Shown one piece after another: positions 4,317-5,805 of a stretch of DNA of 5,805 nucleotides. This DNA is from Thermoproteota archaeon (GTDB lineage: Archaea > Thermoproteota > Methanomethylicia > Culexarchaeales > Culexmicrobiaceae), in assembly GCA_003650625.1 (NCBI GenBank), contig QMQW01000025.1, forward strand, positions 1 through 5,805. The letters run 5' to 3'. The notes beneath the pieces are model-generated. The model saw only the letters and a program-made list of their open reading frames with translations, made no database searches and was not told the origin of the DNA. Both the position numbers and the translations under genes were made by a program. How positions within the stretch are numbered: position 1 is the stretch's first letter; every line of letters starts with the position of its first letter.

Positions 4317-5805
4317 CTGCAATTTTAGGGATTTCAGCAATTCTATCGTCAATAATTCCATTTTACTTTTTTTGGCAAATGGACTTAGTTAATGGAGGGC
4401 TCACTTCTCTTCTCCCACTGCTTCTGGGAACGTTGACCTACGCGAGTGGTAGGAAGGAGAAGGTTGGAAAGCTAGATAAGATGATTGTTACCGCCGTCAT
4501 TCACATGTATGCGGTTTCCTTGGGTGAAGTGGGGTCGCTTGACATCATAGATGCTGTTGCAAGTTCACCTGAATATGGAAAGTACTGCAGAATATTTAAA
4601 ACTGTCAAGGATTTGGCTGTGGGTTTTGGTCATGGATTGACTAAGGCTTTAACTTCAGTTGCAAAGGCAGTTAAGCCTCCTCTGAGAGATGTTCTTATTA
4701 GAATGACTGAAGCATTCTCAACTACAACTCCAAGAGATTTTCTCGAGCTTGAATCATCTACGATATTGGAGGAGTTTTCCGGCTATTACACTAGGTCTCT
4801 TGAGTCCCTAAAGGTTATAGGTGGCGTGTTTAGCACTTTTCAGAGCATTTCGATATTCATTGTTTTGACTGTTGCGATATTAACGATATTTACTGCAAAT
4901 GAGTATGTGATTCCATTTGCCTACGCTGTCAGCGTTATTGCTATTGTTTTCATGGTAGTTGCGCTTAAAGTTGTTGCACCTAAGGAAACTTTAGTTTATG
5001 TTGGAGATGCTCCTCCCCATGCATATAAGCTTTTTAAAGCTACTTTAGCTTTGGTGCCTGCTTCCTTCGTATTAGCGCTGGCAGCTCAAAGCTATGACTT
5101 GTCGCTAGCATTGTTGATTCCAGGAGTCCTCATGCTTGCTCCAGGATTACTGGCTTATAAGGTTGAGAAGAGCGTCTTAAGCCTTGACGAGTACTATCCC
5201 TCCTTCATTAAGGCTTTAGGTGAGAACTTGGCGTCTACGCTTAATTTAAGGGCAGCTCTCGAGTATGCTGCTCACATTCAATTAGGTCCTCTTGGTAAAC
5301 TCGTAAGGAATGTTATAGTGTGGCTGAAACTGGGTATAACTTATGAGAAGTCGCTGAAGTTAATGGCACTCGAATCTGGTTCACATTTACTCTACATATT
5401 TAATAAAATTTTGTCAGATACATTAAAAAGCGGAAGTCCTCCGCTTGAAGTAAGTAAGTTGCTTGCTAATACTGCTATTAGGTTTTTGGAGTTCAGGAAA
5501 AGGCGCATATCGACTGCTAAGGGAATTGAAACTGCAATTTTAATTCTTCAGCCTATATCTGTTTTCATCCTTGTAACTATTGCTGGACTGCTAGGTTTCT
5601 TTGGTGAGCTTCTAACTCCAACCACCTACTTCCCATTTTACTCAATTCCAACCGATTTGATTGAGCTGGGAAACATCTTTCTCGTCTTTTCGCTTGCTTT
5701 GACAAATGCATATGCAATAATTGTGAGTAGGGGTGGATTTAAAGGAACTTTCTTTCTTTATGCTTCTATATTGCTGATAATTAGTTGGGCTTCAGGGTTT
5801 TCAGC
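4304..5805 (+). CDS. arlJ: Archaellum membrane platform protein ArlJ (FlaJ), cut by the window edge
   Basis: The frame is open from ATG 4304 to the end of the window, giving 500 codons without a stop; the gene is probably close to its end, since FlaJ proteins are commonly about 500-570 aa. ArlJ is the polytopic inner platform related to GspF/PilC/TadC; ArlI binds its cytoplasmic loops. I count about nine hydrophobic segments, near residues 4-24, 31-48, 177-197, 201-221, 243-261, 266-285, 409-433, 454-474 and 481-499. Between them are two large cytoplasmic helical domains, about 50-176 and 286-408. These fit the two T2SSF-type repeats, the second starting D-E-Y-Y-P-S-F-I-K-A-L-G-E. ATG 4304 is the first possible start after an in-frame TAA at 4295. 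It lacks a well-spaced SD: GGAGGGTGA at 4279-4287 is 16 nt away. The 13-bp overlap with arlI suggests coupled re-initiation. Confidence 0.93.
   Translation, partial: MGRLTAILGISAILSSIIPFYFFWQMDLVNGGLTSLLPLLLGTLTYASGRKEKVGKLDKMIVTAVIHMYAVSLGEVGSLDIIDAVASSPEYGKYCRIFKTVKDLAVGFGHGLTKALTSVAKAVKPPLRDVLIRMTEAFSTTTPRDFLELESSTILEEFSGYYTRSLESLKVIGGVFSTFQSISIFIVLTVAILTIFTANEYVIPFAYAVSVIAIVFMVVALKVVAPKETLVYVGDAPPHAYKLFKATLALVPASFVLALAAQSYDLSLALLIPGVLMLAPGLLAYKVEKSVLSLDEYYPSFIKALGENLASTLNLRAALEYAAHIQLGPLGKLVRNVIVWLKLGITYEKSLKLMALESGSHLLYIFNKILSDTLKSGSPPLEVSKLLANTAIRFLEFRKRRISTAKGIETAILILQPISVFILVTIAGLLGFFGELLTPTTYFPFYSIPTDLIELGNIFLVFSLALTNAYAIIVSRGGFKGTFFLYASILLIISWASGFS

Noticed and set aside
4367..4373. 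T7 tract at the start of arlJ as a terminator
   Set aside because: It encodes Phe residues of the first membrane helix and has no preceding stem; such T-runs are expected in hydrophobic coding sequence.

Overview
This window is a near-complete archaellum (archaeal flagellum) motor operon, all on the + strand. The organism is certainly an archaeon. ArlH, ArlI and ArlJ homologues are recognisable by motif, and strong GAGGTGA-type Shine-Dalgarno (SD) sites match the archaeal 16S 3' end. AGG/AGA arginine codons are frequent and the base composition is moderately AT-rich. The gene order (one adaptor gene, then G-F-H-I-J) is the order known from Thermoproteota/TACK archaea; euryarchaea usually have C-D-E-F-G-H-I-J. 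A TACK-type, possibly thermophilic, archaeon is therefore likely, but I cannot name a genus.

Layout: 3-245 is the C-terminal 80 codons of an archaellin (ArlB/FlaB), cut by the window's left edge. A 40-bp gap (246-285) carries a hairpin and T-tract. Next come an ArlC/D/E-type coiled-coil adaptor (286-921), ArlG (927-1412), ArlF (1424-1951), ArlH (1948-2649), ArlI (2646-4316) and ArlJ (4304 to beyond 5805, cut by the right edge). From 286 onward the genes are separated by at most 11 bp or overlap (4, 4 and 13 bp), so they are almost certainly one transcription and translation unit. There is no gene-free stretch over 50 bp, and no tRNA, rRNA, CRISPR array or mobile element was seen.

How the parts work together (family knowledge): ArlI is the hexameric ATPase that powers assembly and rotation. 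ArlH is a KaiC-like ATP-binding regulator that docks on it. ArlJ is the polytopic membrane platform. ArlF and ArlG form the periplasmic stator that ties the motor to the S-layer. The ArlC/D/E protein is the cytosolic ring or switch component that links the motor to chemotaxis signals. ArlB builds the filament.

I found no clearly novel system. Three things deserve a second look. First, small inverted repeats enclose or sequester the SD and start codon at the arlCDE, arlG and arlF starts, with weaker versions at arlI and arlJ. Second, a euryarchaeal-style soluble ArlC/D/E adaptor sits in a crenarchaeal-style gene order, where Sulfolobales have membrane-bound ArlX. Third, EF-hand-like Asp-rich loops occur in both the archaellin and ArlG.
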